DNA of 64,000 nt from Rhodopseudomonas infernalis. Its GTDB lineage: Bacteria > Pseudomonadota > Alphaproteobacteria > Rhizobiales > Xanthobacteraceae. Positions 21,055 to 29,760 of this stretch are shown here, piece after piece. The notes under the pieces are model-generated. The model saw only the letters and a program-made list of their open reading frames with translations. It ran no database searches and was not told the origin of the DNA. The translations under genes and the position numbers were made by a program. The stretch's first letter is position 1. Each line of letters starts with the position of its first letter. The stretch covers positions 1 to 64,000 of the forward strand of contig NZ_JAJNAL010000027.1 of NCBI RefSeq assembly GCF_022271405.1. Reading direction: 5' to 3'.

Positions 21055-21111
21055 GGCGTCCGGGTTGAGGGTGACGCGGACAGTGGGCGAGATTGCCGCC
21101 AATAACCCGCT

Positions 21112-21936
21112 TCAGTGCGACATCAGCACCGGGACCGTCATCGACGCCAGCATCTCGCGGGTCACGCCGCCGAGCACGAATTCGCGCAGACGCGAATGGC
21201 CGTAGCCGCCCATCACCAGCAGATCCGCGGCGGAGTCGGCGACGTGCGACAGGATGGTGCCGGCGACGCCGATATCCGGCGCGGTGATGACCTTGATATC
21301 GAGCTTGATCTCGTGGCGCGCCAAATGATTGGCCATCTCGATGCCGCGCAGCTCGCTTTCGTCGCGGACCTTGTGGTCGCGCACGATCAGCAGCTCGACG
21401 GCGGCGGCGCGGCGCAGGAACGGCCGCGCGTCGTTGATGGCGCGGGTCGCGGCGCGGCTGCCGTCCCAGCAGCACACCACGCGGTCGAGCTTCACCGCGG
21501 CCTTCTGGATGTACGGCACGATCAGCACCGGCCGGCCGGAATCGAACAGCACCTGCTCGATCAGCACGTCGTTGTCGCCGGTTTCCGGTTCGGACTGCAT
21601 GATCACCGACAGATCGAAGCGCCGCGCCATCTTGGGGAAGCGGCCGGAGGTGCCGTAGGGCGTCTCCAGCAGATGATGTTCGGCCGCGACGCCCTCGCGC
21701 TTGCAGGCCGCTTCGAACCGCTCTACCGCGATACGCGCCGCCGCTTCGTTGGCGGCCAGCATCTTGGTCATCACCTCGGACGGGAAGTCCGGCATCGTGA
21801 AGCTCGGCATCGAATCGTAGGCGAAGCAGACGCCGGAGACATGGGCATCGAAGGTCCGGGCAATCGTCAGCGCCACATCGACGACGCGGTCCCGCGTCGC
21901 GTTCGATTCGAGATTGACGATGAGATCCTTGATCAT
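21112..21936 (-). CDS. universal stress protein, tandem UspA domains
   Basis: A 274-residue protein with two UspA-like domains. The first (about 1-140, starting MIKDLIVNLESNATRDRVVD) lacks the glycine-rich nucleotide motif. The second (about 150-274) keeps it as GGYGHSRLREFVLGGVT followed by VPVLMSH. Such asymmetric tandem Usp proteins usually bind ATP in one domain and serve in stress or energy-starvation responses. It is cytoplasmic and probably monocistronic. An AAGAGGGA site precedes the start. Confidence 0.92.
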   Translation of the reverse strand: MIKDLIVNLESNATRDRVVDVALTIARTFDAHVSGVCFAYDSMPSFTMPDFPSEVMTKMLAANEAAARIAVERFEAACKREGVAAEHHLLETPYGTSGRFPKMARRFDLSVIMQSEPETGDNDVLIEQVLFDSGRPVLIVPYIQKAAVKLDRVVCCWDGSRAATRAINDARPFLRRAAAVELLIVRDHKVRDESELRGIEMANHLARHEIKLDIKVITAPDIGVAGTILSHVADSAADLLVMGGYGHSRLREFVLGGVTREMLASMTVPVLMSH

Positions 21937-22054
21937 GGTGCGTCCCTCTTGCAGGTGATTGATTGGCGCGGCCGACGCGTGCGGAGCGCCGGGCGATTGT
22001 ATAGCACTGCGTGCAACGCTGGCGCCCGGCCGCGATGACGTGCCGCTGCAGCGC

Positions 22055-22777
22055 TCATCTGCGCTCCGCGGTGGGCTCGTCCGGCGTCGCGCCCCAGCCT
22101 TCAGCTCCGATCAGCGGCACGAAGCGGACGTCGGTGAGGTGTTCGTGGGCGTAGTGCCCATCGGGCGCGCGGGTGATGCGAAGCAATTTTTGGCTGAGCT
22201 GATCGGTGCCGACCGGCATCACCAGCCGGCCGCCGATCGTGAGCTGCGCCTTCAGCGAGTCCGGCACCCGCGGCCCGCCGGCCGCGACCACGATGGCGTC
22301 GAACGGGGCGTGCGCCGGACAGCCGCGGCTGCCGTCGCCCTGCCCCACCTCGACATTGACGATCCCGAGCGCCGCAAGCGTTGCCCGTGCACGATCAGCG
22401 AGAGCGGCGATGCGTTCGATCGTCACGACCTCGCCGGCGATCTGCGCCAGCACCGCGGCCGCATAGCCCGAGCCGGTGCCGATCTCGAGCACGCGCTCGC
22501 CGCCTTCGAGCTGCAGCGCTTCGATCATCACGGCGACGATGAAGGGCTGCGAGATCGTCTGATCGCAGCCGATCGGCAAGGGCGAATCGTCATAGGCGAG
22601 CTCGCGGGTGAGTTCGGGCACAAAGGCCTCGCGCGGCACCTTGGCCATCGCGGCAAGGACCTGCGGGTCGTGAACATCGCGAGCGCGAATCTGCGTCTCG
22701 ACCATCCGGGCACGCTGCGATGCGAAGCTGTCGGCCGGCGCGCAAGCCGACGAACGCCGGGACTCTGGCGATGCCAT
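22055..22777 (-). CDS. pcm: protein-L-isoaspartate O-methyltransferase
   Basis: A 240-residue repair enzyme that methylates isoaspartyl residues in aged proteins using S-adenosylmethionine. The signature PLPIGCDQTISQPFIVA is complete, as is the SAM-binding motif VLEIGTGSGYAAAVLA. An N-terminal segment of about 25 residues (Ser/Ala/Arg rich) precedes the catalytic core. The start at 22777 follows a strong GGGAGGG site; an upstream in-frame ATG at 22888 would add 37 non-conserved residues. Confidence 0.94.
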   Translation of the reverse strand: MASPESRRSSACAPADSFASQRARMVETQIRARDVHDPQVLAAMAKVPREAFVPELTRELAYDDSPLPIGCDQTISQPFIVAVMIEALQLEGGERVLEIGTGSGYAAAVLAQIAGEVVTIERIAALADRARATLAALGIVNVEVGQGDGSRGCPAHAPFDAIVVAAGGPRVPDSLKAQLTIGGRLVMPVGTDQLSQKLLRITRAPDGHYAHEHLTDVRFVPLIGAEGWGATPDEPTAERR

Positions 22778-23001
22778 GCACCCTCCCGGATCGTCGGCCC
22801 AAGCCCCTGCTCCCACCTGAGTTGAAGCTATCTTAGGGCCGGATCCCGCCAGCCGTTTGATCCGCATCAATGACAGGCCGCCAGCCACGTCCGGGTGACG
22901 CGAGCCCGCCGCATTCGGGTGCGAGCGTTTCGGCCAACACGCCGTCCCGCAGGGCTCACTCGCGCGGGCGGAACTCTTCCTTCCGATCGGGGGACGACGT
23001 G

Positions 23002-23223
23002 ATGCCGTATAGTTCGATCGACGATCTGCCGCCGCCCCTGCAGGTCCGGCTGCCCCTGCATGCGCAGGCGATTTACATCGCGGCCTTCAACAACGCTTTT
23101 GCCGAATACGAGGACCGCGGACCCGAGGAGCAGGAAAACAACGCCCACCGCGTCGCCTGGGCGGCGGTGAAGAAACAATATCGCAAGCAGGGCGAAAACT
23201 GGGTGGCGCGGGAACGCAGATAG
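23002..23223 (+). CDS. ChaB family protein
   Basis: A 73-residue ChaB-like protein. The signature is IDDLPPPLQVRLPLHAQAIYIAAFNNAF followed by a Glu-rich turn and HRVAWAAVKKQYRK, seen here as residues about 4-60. ChaB was named as a regulator of the cation antiporter ChaA, but its real role is poorly known; no chaA is present here. The ATG at 23002 begins the conserved core, while the in-frame ATG at 22870 would add 44 low-complexity residues. Confidence 0.88.
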   Translation: MPYSSIDDLPPPLQVRLPLHAQAIYIAAFNNAFAEYEDRGPEEQENNAHRVAWAAVKKQYRKQGENWVARERR

Positions 23224-23293
23224 GCGGCGGCCGGCGCGCCGCTCGCAATCCCACGGACGACACCTACATGATCGCCCGAGGAGGACGCAGGCC

Positions 23294-23731
23294 ATGTCCG
23301 ATCGTCTGGTGGTGTGCACCCAATGCGGCGGCGTCAACCGCCTGCCGGAGCAACGTCAGGCGCTGCAGGCCAAATGCGGCAGTTGCGGCGCCAAGCTGTT
23401 CGACGGCCATCCGGCCGATGTCGGCGGCGACATCTTCGACAAACAGATTTCACGCAGCTCCGTCCCGGTGGTGGTCGACGTCTGGGCGCCGTGGTGCGGC
23501 CCCTGTCGGGCAATGGCGCCGGCCTACGAGATCGCCGCCCGCGACCTCGAACCGAACGTCCGCCTGATCAAGCTCAACTCCGACACCGAACAGCAGATAG
23601 CCGCCCGCCTCGGCGTCAGCGGTATCCCGACCATGATCCTGTTCGCGAACGGCCGCGAGCGCGCGCGGACCTCGGGGGCGATGCCGCCGCAGCAGATCGT
23701 GCGCTGGGTGCGCGAGCATCTGCCAGCGTAA
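23294..23731 (+). CDS. trxC: thioredoxin 2
   Basis: A 145-residue thioredoxin with an N-terminal zinc-binding extension (C8, C11, C28, C31: CTQC and CGSC) and a thioredoxin fold with the active site WCGPC at 67-71. The cis-proline motif is SGIPTMILF. Zinc thioredoxins reduce cytoplasmic disulfides and often respond to oxidative stress. A GAGGA site precedes the start. It is convergent with the Lrp regulator: its TAA ends at 23731 and the Lrp gene ends at 23732, with no bases between. Confidence 0.95.
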   Translation: MSDRLVVCTQCGGVNRLPEQRQALQAKCGSCGAKLFDGHPADVGGDIFDKQISRSSVPVVVDVWAPWCGPCRAMAPAYEIAARDLEPNVRLIKLNSDTEQQIAARLGVSGIPTMILFANGRERARTSGAMPPQQIVRWVREHLPA

Positions 23732-24217
23732 TCACGCCGCGGGCAGCGGCAGCGGCCCGCTGAGTTTGTAGCTGCGCATCGCGAACGAGGTGCGGATATC
23801 CCGCACCGTCGGCAGCGCCAGCAGGCCGCGCAGCACGGTCGCCTCGTAGCTGGCGATATCCGGCACCACCACTTCGAGCAGGAAGTCGCTGTCGCCGGAC
23901 ACGAGGTGACAGGCGATCACCTCCGGCATGGTCTGCACCGCGGCGATGAAGCTCTCGGCATTGTGGCGGGAATGCCGCTCGACCCGGATGAACGCGAACG
24001 CCGTGACCGCGAGCCCGACCGCGGCGCGGTCGACCAGCGCCCGGTAGCTCGCCAGCACGCCGGCCTGCTCCAACAGCTTGACCCGCCGCGAGCACGGCGA
24101 CGGCGACAGCCCGACCTTCTCGGCCAGCACGATGTTGGGAATCCGGGCATCGGCCTGCAGCTCGGCAAGGATCTTCAGGTCGATCGCATCCAGGGCGATT
24201 TTGGCAGGACTCTGCAT
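23732..24217 (-). CDS. Lrp/AsnC family transcriptional regulator
   Basis: A 161-residue regulator. The N-terminal helix-turn-helix is LDAIDLKILAELQADARIPN through LAEKVGLSPSPCSRRVKLLE, and the C-terminal RAM ligand domain carries the conserved VIACHLVSGDSDFLLEVVV. It is divergent from the PLP lyase gene 110 bases away, so it very likely senses a sulfur-containing or branched amino acid and controls that gene. The start at 24217 was chosen because the core begins at once; longer in-frame ATGs add unrelated residues. Confidence 0.92.
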   Translation of the reverse strand: MQSPAKIALDAIDLKILAELQADARIPNIVLAEKVGLSPSPCSRRVKLLEQAGVLASYRALVDRAAVGLAVTAFAFIRVERHSRHNAESFIAAVQTMPEVIACHLVSGDSDFLLEVVVPDIASYEATVLRGLLALPTVRDIRTSFAMRSYKLSGPLPLPAA

Positions 24218-24326
24218 TTGCTGCGCAGCAAAGTAATGAAGATTGCCAATTTGTACGACAGAGATGGCATGATTGGCAAGTTTCGCGGCGGCTTTCGTGC
24301 CATACTGGCCACGAAGGAGCCCGCCC

Positions 24327-25532
24327 ATGACCACATCCGCTCGCCCGCCCGGCTTTGCCACCACCGCGATCCACCACGGCTATGACCCGCTGGCGTATCA
24401 CGGCGCGCTGAACCCGCCGTTGTTCCTGACCTCGACCTACGCGTTCGCCAGCGCCGCCGAGGGCGCGGCGCGGTTCGCTGGCGAGGCTGACGGCTATGTG
24501 TATTCGCGGGTCGGCAACCCGACCGTGGCGGTGCTGGAAAGCCGGCTGGCAGCGCTCGAGGGCGGCGAGGCTGCGCTCGCCACCGCCTCGGGTGTCGGCG
24601 CCCTCACCGCACTGATCTGGACGCTGCTGAAGACCGGCGACCACATCGTCGCCGACCAGATGCTCTATGGCTGCACCTTCGGGCTGTTCGAGCATCATCT
24701 GCCGCGGTTCGGCATCGAGGTGACCTTCGCGGATCTCACCGATCCGGCGAACCTGCAGGCCGCGCTCGCGGCCAATACCCGGCTGGTGTTCTCCGAGACC
24801 CCGAGCAATCCGAACATGCGGCTGGTCGACATCGCGGCCTGCGCCGACATCTGCCGCCGCGCCGGCGTCCGCCTCGTCGTCGACAACACCTATTGCACGC
24901 CGTATCTGCAGCAGCCGCTCGCGCTCGGCGCCGATCTCGTGGTGCATTCTGCGACCAAATATCTCGGCGGCCATGGCGACCTGCTGGCCGGCGCGGTGGT
25001 GGGGCCGAAGGAGATCATCGATCAGCTCCGCTTCACCGGCATCAAGGAGCTGAACGGCGCCTGCATCTCGGCGTTCGACGCCTTCCTGATCCTGCGGGGC
25101 CTGAAGACGCTGAACCTGCGCATGGACCGCCATAGCGCCACCGCCTCGAGACTCGCGCACGATCTGCAAGCCCACCCCGCGGTCGCCGCCGTGTACTACC
25201 CCGGCCTCGACAGCCACCCGCAGCGCAAGCTTGCACAGCAGCAGATGCGCCAGCCCGGCGGCATGATCGCGCTCGAACTCAAAGGCGGCCTCGCGGCCGG
25301 CCGCAGTTTCATGGACAACGTCAAGCTGGCAACGCGCGCCGTCAGCCTCGGCGACGCCGAAACCCTGATCCAGCATCCGGCCAGCATGACGCATGCGACC
25401 TACGATCCGGCCGAACGCGCGCGGCACGGCTTTACGGATGGGCTGATCCGGCTTTCGGTCGGGCTGGAGGACTATGAGGATCTAAGCCAGGATCTGCTGG
25501 GGGCGCTGCAAGCGGCGCCGCGATCCGCGTAG
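24327..25532 (+). CDS. trans-sulfuration PLP enzyme, methionine gamma-lyase-like
   Basis: A 401-residue Cys/Met-metabolism PLP enzyme. The PLP-binding region reads [14 protein letters not shown] with the Schiff-base lysine. Upstream are [13 protein letters not shown], the [11 protein letters not shown] motif and the catalytic tyrosine segment [11 protein letters not shown]. The C-terminus has [17 protein letters not shown]. The sequence is closer to methionine gamma-lyase than to cystathionine gamma-synthase, in my reading, and the divergent Lrp regulator supports a degradative role giving methanethiol, ammonia and 2-oxobutyrate. GAAGGAG lies upstream of the ATG. Confidence 0.88.
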   Translation: MTTSARPPGFATTAIHHGYDPLAYHGALNPPLFLTSTYAFASAAEGAARFAGEADGYVYSRVGNPTVAVLESRLAALEGGEAALATASGVGALTALIWTLLKTGDHIVADQMLYGCTFGLFEHHLPRFGIEVTFADLTDPANLQAALAANTRLVFSETPSNPNMRLVDIAACADICRRAGVRLVVDNTYCTPYLQQPLALGADLVVHSATKYLGGHGDLLAGAVVGPKEIIDQLRFTGIKELNGACISAFDAFLILRGLKTLNLRMDRHSATASRLAHDLQAHPAVAAVYYPGLDSHPQRKLAQQQMRQPGGMIALELKGGLAAGRSFMDNVKLATRAVSLGDAETLIQHPASMTHATYDPAERARHGFTDGLIRLSVGLEDYEDLSQDLLGALQAAPRSA

Positions 25533-25744
25533 CTCCGTTATCAACCAGGGGGCGACCGATAACGCTTAGCCAGTCAGAATGGTTGCAAGGCGAAGCCGCT
25601 ACTCGGCGGCCGACCCCGGTTCACTCAAATTATACCACAATGTAGAACGCTCTCGCCGCGTTGAAACTTGCTGCTCTGACGGCCTGCGGCTTCATGTTAC
25701 CAATCAGGCTGTATCATTGTGCGGGTTCGTCTTAGTGGGGAAAG

Positions 25745-28309
25745 ATGGCCGTTCGTGGCGTGTCATTACGGCGGCCTTACGCACGGGAAGCGCAGGGCTG
25801 GCATCAGGAGTGGTCTCTGCGTCGAGCGATGAAAATGGCTCGCATCGGCTATTGGGAATCCTATAGCCCGGCTGCGACCGATTTCTGGGCCTCGCCCGAA
25901 GTTGCCGCCCTGTACGACCTCGAACCGCCAGACGGCTCGCCTCCGATCGCCGCGATGCAGGACCGCTACCTGGCCGAAAGCCGCCAGGATCTGGAGGCGC
26001 ACTACGCAGCCTGCTGGACCAACGGCCGGCCCTTCGCGGTCGAGACCAAGCTGTTCAAGGCCGACGGCACGCGGCGCGATTGCGTGGTGCACGGCGAGCC
26101 GGAGTTCGACCCGAGCGGTCAGGTTCAGCGGGTGTTCGGCGTCGTCCGGGACGTCACGCTCGAGACCTCTGCGTTGCGGCTGTTCACCGAGAGCGAACAG
26201 CGTCTGGCGGATTTCGTCAGCACCGCTTCGGACTGGTGCTGGGAGAGCGGCCCCGACAACCGGCTGCTTCCCTATCCCAAATCGCTCGATGGCAATGCGG
26301 CGCTGCAAACCGTCGCGTCCGGCGGAAAGGCACGCTGGGAACTATCCTACGCGCCCGAAGAAGAGGACGCCATGGCCCAGCACAGGGCCGACATGGAAGC
26401 CCGGCGGCCGTTCCGCGACTTCGTCTACACCTCGGTCGGGAGCGACGGCTCGCGCATCAGTATCAGCACCAGCGGCAAGCCGATCTTCGCCGATGACGGC
26501 ACGTTCCTGGGCTATCGCGGCACGGCGAGCGACATCACCCAGCTCGAGGTGGCGCGCGCCTTGCTCGACCAGCGGACGCGCGCCCTGGAGGAAGCACATC
26601 GGCTTGGCCGGATCGGCACTTGGACGCACCGGCTGGACACCGGCCGAACGGTCTGGTCGCCCGAACTCTTTCAGCTCCTCGGCCTGGAGCCCGGTGCTTT
26701 CGAACCGACTTACGAGAGCACCACGCGTTACTTTCTGGATGACGACGCCGAGCGTCTGCTGAAGATGCAGATGCGCGTCCTGCGTAGCAGCAAGACGGAA
26801 GCAACCGACATCCGGGTGCGCCACGCTGACGGCACGACGCGCGATCTGGCCATCATCTGCAAAGCCGAGGTCGCGGCCGGAAAGATCGTCGGCCTGATCG
26901 GCACCGCTCAAGACGTCACCGATCGCAAGGAGGCCGAGCGCAGGCTCGAGCAGCTGGCCTACTCCGATCCTCTGACGGGATTGGCCAATCGCGCATTGTT
27001 CAAGCGAAAGCTCGCCGGCCTGTTCGACGCCCCCGTCGCGGACGAGCGAACCAACTCGCTGCTGCTGATCGACCTCGATCGCTTCAAGGAGGTCAACGAT
27101 TCGCTCGGGCATTCCACTGGTGATGCCCTGCTGATTCACGTGTCGAATGTCCTGCGGCAGGAGCTGGATCCGGAAGCCTTCATCGCCCGGATCGGCGGCG
27201 ACGAATTCGCCGTGCTGACCGACAACCCATGCGCGTCCGCCGACGAGCCGATCACGCTTGCCAATCGGATCATCGCCAAGCTGTCGGTGCCGGTCGAACT
27301 CGCCGAAGGCGAGGCCTGCATCGGCGCCACGATCGGCATCGCCATCCTACCCCAGCATGGCGCGACCGCGGAGAAAGCCTCGCGCAACGCGGATCTTGCG
27401 CTCTACATGGCGAAAGAAGCGGGGCGCGGCCGGGCCCAGCTGTTCGAGCCGATCTACGCCGAGGCGGTCGATCAGAAGCTCGACCTCGGCCGGCGCCTGC
27501 GCCACGCCGTCGAGAGTGGCGGCCTCAAGACGCACTACCAGCCGCAGATCGATCTGAAGACCGGCCGGATCAGAGGATTCGAGGCCCTGCTGCGCTGGAG
27601 CCATCCCGAGCGCGGGCCGATCTCGCCGTCGGAGTTCATTCCGATCGCGGAAAGCACCGGCCTGATCGTCGATCTCGGCCATTGGGTTCTGCGCGATGCC
27701 TGCAGGCAGATGCGCGCCTGGCTCGATGCCGGATTGCCGCCGCGATCGGTGTCGGTCAACGTTTCGCCAGCGCAGATCTGGAACGGCGATTTCGAGAAGG
27801 TCGTGTCCGCGGTGCTGGCCGAGACCGGCCTGCCCGCCGAGCTGCTCTGCCTGGAGCTGACCGAGAACCTGTTTGTCGATCATACCAAGCAGAAGGTCAG
27901 TAGTACGCTCGCAGCGCTCTCGAAGCTTGGCATCCAGCTCGCGCTCGATGATTTCGGCTCGGGCTATTCGTCACTCGGTTACCTGACGCGCCTGCCGTTC
28001 AACTGCCTGAAGATCGATCGGACCTTCGTGAGCGGCATCGCCACCGAGCCCGAGAAACGCAAACTGCTCGGAGGCATCATCGCGCTCGCGCACGGCCTCG
28101 GAATGAGCGTGGTCGCCGAAGGCGCCGAACTGACCGCGGAGGTCGACCTGCTCACCACCTTCGATTGCGATTTCGTGCAGGGCTACGTGTTCTCGAAGCC
28201 CGTCGCGGCAGATGAGGCGCCGGGGGTGGCGGCGGAGATTGAGCGGGGAGCGCGACCGGCGAAGGCGAACAACGGCGCTCAATTCATGTCGTGCGCTTCG
28301 GATCCATAG
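25745..28309 (+). CDS. PAS-GGDEF-EAL cyclic-di-GMP signalling protein
   Basis: An 854-residue protein with no clear membrane segments. Three PAS-like sensor modules (about 30-135, 145-265 and 280-400; the last ends in IGTAQDVTDRKEAE) precede a diguanylate cyclase domain with intact GGDEF at 484-488. The phosphodiesterase domain has EALLRW at 613-618, plus the conserved DDFGSGYSSLGYL and LKIDRTFV motifs. Both catalytic motifs are intact, so it may make and degrade cyclic-di-GMP. The ATG at 25745 follows GGGGA at short spacing, so the exact start is uncertain. The upstream gap 25533-25744 shows no gene. Confidence 0.93.
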   Translation: MAVRGVSLRRPYAREAQGWHQEWSLRRAMKMARIGYWESYSPAATDFWASPEVAALYDLEPPDGSPPIAAMQDRYLAESRQDLEAHYAACWTNGRPFAVETKLFKADGTRRDCVVHGEPEFDPSGQVQRVFGVVRDVTLETSALRLFTESEQRLADFVSTASDWCWESGPDNRLLPYPKSLDGNAALQTVASGGKARWELSYAPEEEDAMAQHRADMEARRPFRDFVYTSVGSDGSRISISTSGKPIFADDGTFLGYRGTASDITQLEVARALLDQRTRALEEAHRLGRIGTWTHRLDTGRTVWSPELFQLLGLEPGAFEPTYESTTRYFLDDDAERLLKMQMRVLRSSKTEATDIRVRHADGTTRDLAIICKAEVAAGKIVGLIGTAQDVTDRKEAERRLEQLAYSDPLTGLANRALFKRKLAGLFDAPVADERTNSLLLIDLDRFKEVNDSLGHSTGDALLIHVSNVLRQELDPEAFIARIGGDEFAVLTDNPCASADEPITLANRIIAKLSVPVELAEGEACIGATIGIAILPQHGATAEKASRNADLALYMAKEAGRGRAQLFEPIYAEAVDQKLDLGRRLRHAVESGGLKTHYQPQIDLKTGRIRGFEALLRWSHPERGPISPSEFIPIAESTGLIVDLGHWVLRDACRQMRAWLDAGLPPRSVSVNVSPAQIWNGDFEKVVSAVLAETGLPAELLCLELTENLFVDHTKQKVSSTLAALSKLGIQLALDDFGSGYSSLGYLTRLPFNCLKIDRTFVSGIATEPEKRKLLGGIIALAHGLGMSVVAEGAELTAEVDLLTTFDCDFVQGYVFSKPVAADEAPGVAAEIERGARPAKANNGAQFMSCASDP

Positions 28310-28320
28310 CGAAGTAACTA

Positions 28321-28842
28321 CTAAACGGTTTCGGCACTTTTAGTGTCAGAATCTTTAAGCTGCGGGAAATCTGACTCTAGGCGCTTCATGGTTGCCTTCA
28401 GAGCGTTGGTCAAATTCACGTACCCATGATCCGTCCACTGCACGGTGATCCCTCCGACCGTGTCGCCCAAGAACGTTCTCCCAACAACCGCCCGCCCCAC
28501 GAAACAGGGCGAACGATTCGTTGCACGTAAGACCGTAAACCCAGGCTGAAACTTCCTTCTGAGCACGGCATGTTTCGATGCAAGAGCAAACGCTCTCACG
28601 ACAGCAAACGGCACAAAGTGAGCAGCAAGATCTTCTACGTAGCGTTTGATTTGGCCCTCCGCTTCTTTGCCTTTGTCCGCTGGGAACTCGTTTTGAATGA
28701 TATGATCAATTACATGAAGCAGCGACATCGAGGCTAACATTGCCAGTCGACGGTTGCTTTTGTTGCGAAAGAACTCTTCGACCGTCGGCCGAACGACTTG
28801 GTCGTAGTAGACTTTGGCAGGAAGGATCGAGGATTCGATCAT
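28321..28842 (-). CDS. orphan hypothetical protein, AT-rich gene next to tRNA-Glu
   Basis: A 173-residue protein without any motif I recognise. It is helical in its first half (AMLASMSLLHVIDHIIQNEF) and has a basic central part (HAVLRRKFQPGF). The gene is much less GC-rich than its neighbours: the last 60 bases of the coding strand region (28321-28380) hold only 26 G/C. It lies on the 3' side of a tRNA gene, a common insertion point for mobile DNA, so horizontal origin is likely. CCGGAG precedes the chosen ATG at 28842; an in-frame ATG at 28890 is an alternative. Possibly a remnant of an island. Confidence 0.65.
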   Translation of the reverse strand: MIESSILPAKVYYDQVVRPTVEEFFRNKSNRRLAMLASMSLLHVIDHIIQNEFPADKGKEAEGQIKRYVEDLAAHFVPFAVVRAFALASKHAVLRRKFQPGFTVLRATNRSPCFVGRAVVGRTFLGDTVGGITVQWTDHGYVNLTNALKATMKRLESDFPQLKDSDTKSAETV

Positions 28843-28916
28843 GAACTGGCTCCGGAAATTCGAATGCCGTTCAGGTGGGCCGGAGGGCACGCCAGCACAA
28901 TTCTAAGACCGAAAAC

Positions 28917-28991
28917 TGGCGCTCCCTAGGGGAATCGAACCCCTGTTTCAGCCTTGAGAGGGCCGCGTCCTAACCGCTAGACGAAGGGAGC
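28917..28991 (-). tRNA. tRNA-Glu (CTC)
   Basis: A full cloverleaf can be drawn on the minus strand. The acceptor stem GCTCCCT/AGGGAGC occupies 28991-28985 and 28927-28921, with discriminator G at 28920 and an encoded CCA at 28919-28917. The D arm is GTCTAGCGGTTAGGAC. The anticodon loop is CTCTCAA with anticodon CTC, on a stem CGGCC/GGCTG containing one G-T pair. The T arm is CAGGGGTTCGATTCCCCT. The sequence pattern is that of bacterial tRNA-Glu. Confidence 0.96.
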
Positions 28992-29166
28992 GTGAGGGCC
29001 GAACCAATAGCCGCGAAATGGCGCGGCTGCAAGATCGCGGGCGGCCAATTTCTGTCGCCATGCCTGGGCTCGTCGCAGGAAGTCACATTGTTGCGCCGTG
29101 CGGTGACCCTGGATGGCCGGGTCACGCCCGAGGGACCGTCTCGATCGCTTGATTTGCCCAGCGTCC

Positions 29167-29260
29167 CGTCATGGCCGGGCTTGTCCCGGCCATCCACGCC
29201 TTTTCAGGCGTTTTCGTCAGCAAGAAGGCGTGGATGCCCGGCACAAGGCCGGGCATGACG
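29167..29260. repeat. palindromic intergenic repeat, type A, copy 1
   Basis: The arm CGTCATGGCCGGGCTTGTCC runs into GGCCATCCACGCC, a centre of about 25 bases follows, then AAGGCGTGGATGCCCGGCAC and AAGGCCGGGCATGACG. Each arm is itself a hairpin (GGCCGGG/CCCGGCC and GCCCGGC/GCCGGGC), so the whole can form a cruciform. It lies in the gene-free stretch 28992-29394 between tRNA-Glu and the small membrane protein; no other feature was seen in that gap. Confidence 0.85.
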
Positions 29261-29394
29261 CGCGGAGGCGAAACTGCCCGACTTCGAAGCGCGCAATTCC
29301 GGCGGGCCATCGGATCGGCAGGCGAGGGTCATGCGCCGGAGATGCTCGCCGAACTGCGAGGCTCTCAGGCTCATCCCACGCTTGCAGCCCGCCC

Positions 29395-29730
29395 CTACGG
29401 CTCGTTCGCGAACGTCAGCCGCCCGGCGGGCTTCATGGTTTTGGCGTCGAAGCTGCGGATTTCGGTGGCGCCGCCGACGTCCAGGGTGACGACGATGTGG
29501 TCGCCGGCGACGGCGGTGGAGACCACGCGGGCGCCCTTGGGCAGGCGCAGGGTTTGCTCGGCCGCCACCGGGGCGCTTCCCTCGGAGCGGAAAAGCTTAT
29601 AGCCGATGGCGATCAGAACCGCCCCGAGCGCCAGCGCCGTGGTCAGGCCCGCGATCATCATCATCCGCCGTACCCGCGCAAACAAGGCGGCCTGTTCGGG
29701 GGTCGGTTCGGGCAGGGCGGTTTCGGTCAT
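29395..29730 (-). CDS. small single-pass membrane protein (DUF6476-like)
   Basis: A 111-residue protein with an N-terminal cytoplasmic tail (TETALPEPTPEQAALFARVRR), one membrane helix at about 23-47 (MMMIAGLTTALALGAVLIAI) and a periplasmic beta-rich domain (LRLPKGARVVSTAVAGDHIV). The architecture resembles a conserved alphaproteobacterial family next to rluA-type genes, annotated as DUF6476 as far as I recall. It is divergent from the pseudouridine synthase gene 30 bases away. Function unknown. Confidence 0.78.
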   Translation of the reverse strand: MTETALPEPTPEQAALFARVRRMMMIAGLTTALALGAVLIAIGYKLFRSEGSAPVAAEQTLRLPKGARVVSTAVAGDHIVVTLDVGGATEIRSFDAKTMKPAGRLTFANEP

Positions 29731-29760
29731 GCAACACTCGGTTTTTCGGAAGGCTCAATC

